From: Cephalopachus bancanus
Lineage: Eukaryota > Chordata > Mammalia > Primates > Tarsiidae
Direction of reading: 5' to 3'
DNA: 64,000 nucleotides
Assembly (NCBI GenBank): GCA_027257055.1
Contig: JAPVLO010000153.1
Span: forward strand, 1,054,001 to 1,118,000
A program made the position numbers and the translations under genes. Shown here piece after piece: positions 59,661-64,000 of the stretch. The notes below the pieces were generated by a model. The model saw nothing but the letters and a program-made list of their open reading frames with translations. It was not told where the DNA came from and ran no database searches. Position 1 is the first letter of the stretch. Every line of letters begins with the position of its first letter.

Positions 59661-60029
59661 ATATTATATATATGTTTGGGAGTAGCTTTGACTTTTTTTT
59701 TTTTTTAATAGAACAAAGCTAATAAAAAATGATCAGAAGTCATCATCATAATAGCAGTTGATCCTAGGGGCATATTTGTAAATATCACTTGGCATAAAAA
59801 AGTGTTTTAGCTCTCTTGTTTTTAATTTACTAGGACCTTTTAAAAATCATCATATAGGTAGATTCTGGAATGGAAAAATTACTCAAGGCAAGTGATTTTC
59901 AGCAAGCAGAGAGCCCTAGTGTTTCTACTGCCAAATTTGAAACATGTCTGCAACATCTAGTCATATTATTCGACCAACTACTAAATTTTTGATATGTTGA
60001 TTTCTCAAAAAGCAAATGCATTTTTCAAT
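59661..60029. other. Unassigned DNA
   Basis: (TA)n and a T-run at 59695-59706; otherwise nothing recognised. Confidence 0.35.
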
Positions 60030-60610
60030 GGTGAATTATGCCCTTTTAAGAGAAGAATACAATATAATTAAATGGATATAATTGTAGCCACATTATAAAT
60101 ACCATTCTATAATCCACTTTTTATACTTAAAACATATTGTAAATACTTTTATGGATGTAAGTATTATTAAAATGTATTCTAATGGCCACATTTAGTCATT
60201 TATTCATCCATCATTAATTCTAAAAATATTTACCACATATCCACTATGGGCCAACTACTGTGCTTAGTGACACATACTAAGCATACTAAGCACAAAGCAA
60301 AACAGAAAAAAAGGTCTCTTCATAAAGCTTATATAGTACTTGTTTATATAGTTGTATTGAAAATTTCTGAAGCAGATTGGCCCATAACAATTTTTTCTAA
60401 ACTTATGCTACTACAAAGTATAAATGGTGCCACATTGGCTGTCTTTTTTGTAGTAGCTTTGTGCACATCAAAGACAGTCTTCTGAAGATAAGATCTTAGA
60501 AATAAAATTATTAGGCCAAAACACTTACTCTCTCCAAGACTCATGACACAAATTGTCAAATCCTTTCTAGAAAGCTTAGGTCTTCCCATACTCTCATCAC
60601 CTCTGCTGTC
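60030..60610 (-). mobile_element. Ancient LINE (L1M/HAL1-like), antisense, with an L2-like piece at 60195-60285
   Basis: TAGTAGCTTTGTGCACATC, then ATTATTAGGCCAAAACACTT, then TTGTCAAATCCTTTCTAGAA follow the antisense order of an old LINE 3' region. Around 60195-60285, ATTTACCACATATCCACTAT GGGCC resembles an L2 end and may be a separate insertion. Confidence 0.5.
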
Positions 60611-61397
60611 ATTTATAAATGTTTCAGAGAACTTTTCTAATTGGAGTTAAGACCCTTTCTTCTTTGGCCTCCTATCAGATGGGGTATCTGCTTGGATGCT
60701 TACTACATTTTAAGTTATTGACTTATATACCATTGCAAAATAGCTAGTGAATTCAACCTTAACCTTAGCTGAAGGAGTAAATTGCTGAAAGCAATTTGTG
60801 TCAATGGTTCTAATATGCTCTTGTTTCTGTATCACCTGAAACTGTACACAGCCTGGCACATAATAGGCATGCACTAAAAATTGGACTTTACTATTTTCAC
60901 ATTTCTTATTGCTGCTAAATAAGGAATATTTTATAAATGGAAATAATCTATGTTTACTTATTCTCGTCTTTTATCTAATTTTTAGGAATAATTTATGAGT
61001 AACTTTTGATACTGCAGTTCACTACTATAGTAACAATTTCACAAACGCCAGGTTTGTATGTCACTAAAAGTAACAAATGGGTTAAGAAAGCATCTCTCTT
61101 TCACAGACATATCACTAAGCTAGAACTTAGCCAGAGCTTTTAGGCCTGTTCTGGAGGTAATGGTGAACCATTGAAGGTTTCTCAACAGAGGAATTACAAA
61201 GATCTCATGATTTAGAAAAATTATTTTGACAGTAATATGGAGAATTATGCTCTTTCCGGGTCTAAGTAAAACAAATAATCCTTTAACATATGTTCTTTTA
61301 ATTGCCGTTGTAGAACCAAATGCCTCAATTATTAAATAAGGACTTCCATGTGAGTTCTACAAAATGACAGCCTAATATCAATACAAAATAGCTGTCG
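60611..61397. other. Unassigned DNA
   Basis: 60815-60885 (AGCCTGGCACATAATAGGCA) may be a MIR or L2 tail. The rest is not recognised. Confidence 0.35.
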
Positions 61398-61775
61398 GTT
61401 ACCATACTAGTTTTCTAGGGTTGCCAAGACAAAATACCACAGACTAAGTGTCTTAAATAAATAATACATTTTTTTTTCACATTTCTGGAGTCTAGAAATC
61501 CAAGATCAAAATGTTGGTGGGTTTGGTTTCTCCTGAGGCCTTTCTCTTTGTCTTGCAGACAACCACCTTCTTACTGTGTCCTTACATGTGTCCCTTGTGT
61601 CTGTCTCTTTCTCTTCTAGTAACTTCTAATCCAGTCATACTGGATTAGGGCCCCACCCTATGACCTCGTTTAACCTTAATTACCCCTCTAAAGATCCTGT
61701 CTCCAAACAGTCATATTCTAGGATTAGGATTTCACCATATGAATTTGGAATAACAAAATTCAGTTAATTAAATAT
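61398..61775 (-). mobile_element. MaLR (MLT1-like) LTR, antisense
   Basis: GTTTTCTAGGGTTGCCAAGA, ATACCACAGACTAAGTGTC, CATTTCTGGAGTCTAGAAAT, CAGTCATACTGGATTAGGGC and TAGGATTTCACCATATGAAT are antisense MLT1-type landmarks. Confidence 0.7.
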
Positions 61776-62049
61776 TACTAATACACATACTACCTATAGA
61801 GGTATATTTTTATCAAGTTCCTTTTCAATAGTGGTAACAGAGTTTGGATGATGAAACACTGACATTTACTTTTTATATGACTAGCTAAACACAACTGTAA
61901 AATAGTTATATATCAGGATAATTATTTCAGAGAGTGATACTGAAAAACCCTATAAGAATTCAAAATGTTAACACTAAAGTCAAGATCCTACCAGAGAAGT
62001 TACTTGTTCGATGCATACATCAATTCTGGATAAAGACAAATCTTAAGTC

Positions 62050-62170
62050 CAAGGTAGATATTATTATTCTCATTCTATACATGAGAAACATGAGATTTAG
62101 AATTCAAGGAACTTAACTAATAGTCATATTAATAAGAACTGGCAGAGTCAAAGTTGCATGAGGTTATTAT
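62050..62170 (-). mobile_element. MIR fragment, antisense
   Basis: GGTAGATATTATTATTCTCA, CATGAGAAACATGAGATTTA and AACTGGCAGAGTCAAAG follow the reverse MIR order. Confidence 0.6.
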
Positions 62171-62389
62171 CAGTTCCAGAAGTTGCACACATAACTCTTT
62201 TGCTTTGCAAAATCCCTAGATTATGCTAATATAACACTGGTAAAAATTCATATTTTAATTAACCATCATAATAGCTTGTATTCTTGTTAACTTGTTAACT
62301 TAGGTGAGGGGATTTTAGATTCCATATCTAATGTTCTCTCTTCTACCATGACATGTACTTAGATTACGATAGAATTATTCTTCTCTTTT

Positions 62390-62500
62390 CTGTCTCAATT
62401 TTTAAATCTAAAAAATGGGGATAATACCACTGGTCTCGCAAGGCTTTTCTAAGATTTAAAGTTTACAAACTATTACATACATTGCCTGACACAGCTATCA
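62390..62500 (+). mobile_element. MIR 3' fragment, sense
   Basis: CTAAAAAATGGGGATAATAC, CACTGGTCTCGCAAGGCTTT and TACATTGCCTGACACAG match the MIR 3' half. Confidence 0.65.
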
Positions 62501-62797
62501 TGAAGGCTAGAATTTAATCCCAGCTCAAACACTTAAATATTTTGTAAATTTTACAGCATCCTCATAATTAGTAATTTTTAAAATCTCCTTTATTTCTCAT
62601 AATGATATGCAAAAAAAACCCTAAAATAAAAAAGGCTTATGCACTCGTCAAAGACATCAAGGATAAAATATCATTAAAACTTTCCTGTATGATTTATAGT
62701 AAATTATTATCAATCTTTGGCATCTAACAACAAACAATCCTAATTACCATTTGTTTCTATGACAAGCAAGAAAGGAACAAAATAAAAAGTAAAATTG

Positions 62798-63081
62798 CTG
62801 GGCTCGGTGGCTCAGCCTGTAATCCTGTGCCTTTGGGAGGCTGAGGCGAGTGGATTGCCTGAGCCCGCTGGTTCGAGACCCACTGGGCAGTGAGACCTCA
62901 TCTCTACAATAAATAAATAAATAATCAGCTGGGCATGGTAGCGCATGCCTGTAATTCTGGCTACTCGGAAGGCTGAGGAGGAAGCATCGCCGGAGCCCAG
63001 CAGGCAAGGCTGCCGTGGCCGGGAGCAGCCACTGCACTCCAGTCCGGGTGACAGAGTGAGACTCCAACTCAAAAAAAAAAA
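62798..63081 (+). mobile_element. Alu, younger lineage, sense
   Basis: GCTCGGTGGCTCAGCCTGTA, CTGGTTCGAGACCCAC, GTGGCCGGGAGCAGCCAC, ACTCCAACTC and a short A-tail. Flanked on both sides by AAAAGTAAAATTG. Confidence 0.94.
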
Positions 63082-63459
63082 AGTAAAATTGATTATTTTT
63101 CAAAATCAAAGCAGTTACAGCTGTCCGATTTAAAGTCCACCTGCAAAAAGGCAGGACAGAGAGCTAATGAGAAAATACCATCTTACTAACAAATTTCAAA
63201 TGGTTTCAATTCCCAATAAATTGTATCTCATGGTACAAATAGTCATGGGTGGAAAGAGCCCCAAGACATGTAGCAAGTCCTAGCCAACAATAAATGGGAC
63301 TGGGTAAAGATCATTTAAAATTAATTAGTATAAAAAAGACTCAAATTTCATAGGATATAGAGGAGGAATATGATTTGATCGAGATTCTGTAGAAAATTAA
63401 ACTAAAAATTAGGAAAATAAGTCTTTCTTAAGCAAAAACATAGATTTTAAATATAGGAG
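63082..63459. other. Unassigned DNA
   Basis: Nothing recognised in about 380 bp. Confidence 0.35.
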
Positions 63460-63740
63460 TGTACTGGATTTAGAGTCAATCATACTCAGTGATCTATCAC
63501 AGAAATAAAGAACAGAGTACCATGTGTTCACACTCATAAGCGAACCTTGAACAATTATTATAATATTTATAAGAAAGGGATTAACAGTGGTGGAAAAACG
63601 TTAGGGGAGGGAGGGTGGGATTGGCAGTTGAGGGAGACTGCTAGGGGAGGGAAGGGCATACCTCATTAACAAGGGTACCTGCATAATCAACTTTTGTATA
63701 CCTAACCCTGAATTGTACCCTACATCTTTATAATTAAAAA
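63460..63740 (+). mobile_element. L1 (copy I), short 5'-truncated 3' end
   Basis: GATTTAGAGTCAATCATACT, GTATACCTAACCCTGAATTG and an A-rich end. Closely similar to the nested L1 at 26480-26748, so likely the same subfamily. Confidence 0.82.
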
Positions 63741-63756
63741 AAAGGGGGGGAGGGAA

Positions 63757-64000
63757 GGTGAGTTACGATGAGTTACATCTGTAATCCCAGCACTTTGGGA
63801 GCCTGAGGCGGGAGGACTGCTTGAGCCCAGGAGTTCAAGACCAGCTTGGGTAACATAGCAAGACCTCATCTCTATAAAAAATTTAAAAATTAGCCAGGCA
63901 TGGTGGCACACACCTGCAGTCCCAGCTATCCAGAAGGCTGAGGCAGGAGGAATGCTTGAGCCCAGGAAGTCAAGGACAGGGTGAACCATGATCATACCAA
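63757..64000 (+). mobile_element. AluJ-like element, cut by the window edge
   Basis: GTAATCCCAGCACTTTGGGA, TAACATAGCAAGACCTCATC, right arm CAGTCCCAGCTATCCAGAAG. Old-type bases; continues beyond the window. Confidence 0.85.

Overview
This is a 64 kb stretch of primate nuclear DNA made almost entirely of retroelements. I found no host protein-coding exon, tRNA or rRNA. The primate assignment rests on dimeric Alu elements, long L1 elements and older mammalian repeats (MIR, L2-like, MaLR LTRs, a Tigger-like DNA transposon). Two Alu ages are present. Older AluJ-like copies sit at about 19.5, 47.6 and 63.8 kb. A younger lineage sits at 22.1, 34.6, 35.9, 41.9, 43.7, 51.7, 58.7 and 62.8 kb, with its own diagnostic bases (GGCTCAGCCTG box A region, ACAATAAATCAAAAA linker, GTGGCCGGGAGCGGCCAC in the right arm, tail start ACTCCAACTC). 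That lineage fits neither the human AluS/Y pattern nor, as I recall it, the lemur/galago pattern. My best guess is a tarsier, but this is inference only.

Layout. 1-6205: a badly decayed endogenous retrovirus (ERV) with a gammaretroviral frame (leader, gag start, matrix, possible protease, env TM end, 3' LTR). A class II (betaretrovirus-like) env, polypurine tract and LTR start lie between the protease and the env TM. 6.8-10.0 kb: an L1 missing most of ORF2. 10.05-18.90 kb: a nearly complete class II ERV (partial 5' LTR, gag, dUTPase-protease, pol, env, long 3' LTR) inserted into an antisense Alu whose two halves and target-site duplication are still visible at 10.02-10.05 and 18.90-19.17 kb. 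19.2-22.8 kb: old repeats and unassigned DNA.

22.8-35.6 kb is a nest. An old L1 was invaded by a short truncated L1 (26.36-26.75 kb), an Alu (34.58-34.85 kb) and a nearly full-length younger L1 (28.14-34.57 kb). The last two used the same target sequence. 35.67-36.41 kb is a Tigger-like DNA transposon split by an Alu. 36.43-43.69 kb is another nearly full-length L1, split by an antisense Alu. 44-64 kb alternates truncated L1s (one with a twin-priming inversion at 57.5-57.8 kb), Alus, MIR/L2/MaLR fragments, a 5'-truncated RPSA processed pseudogene (56.8-57.4 kb), microsatellites and unassigned AT-rich DNA.

No coding unit looks functional. The class II ERV has stops in gag, pol and env, frameshifts in pro, pol and env, and a lost protease active site. 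Its longest open stretch is a 373-codon frame covering the end of SU and all of the env TM subunit. Both long L1s carry many stops. Nearly all L1s, most Alus and both ERVs lie on the + strand, so if the window is intronic the host gene more likely runs on the - strand (inference).
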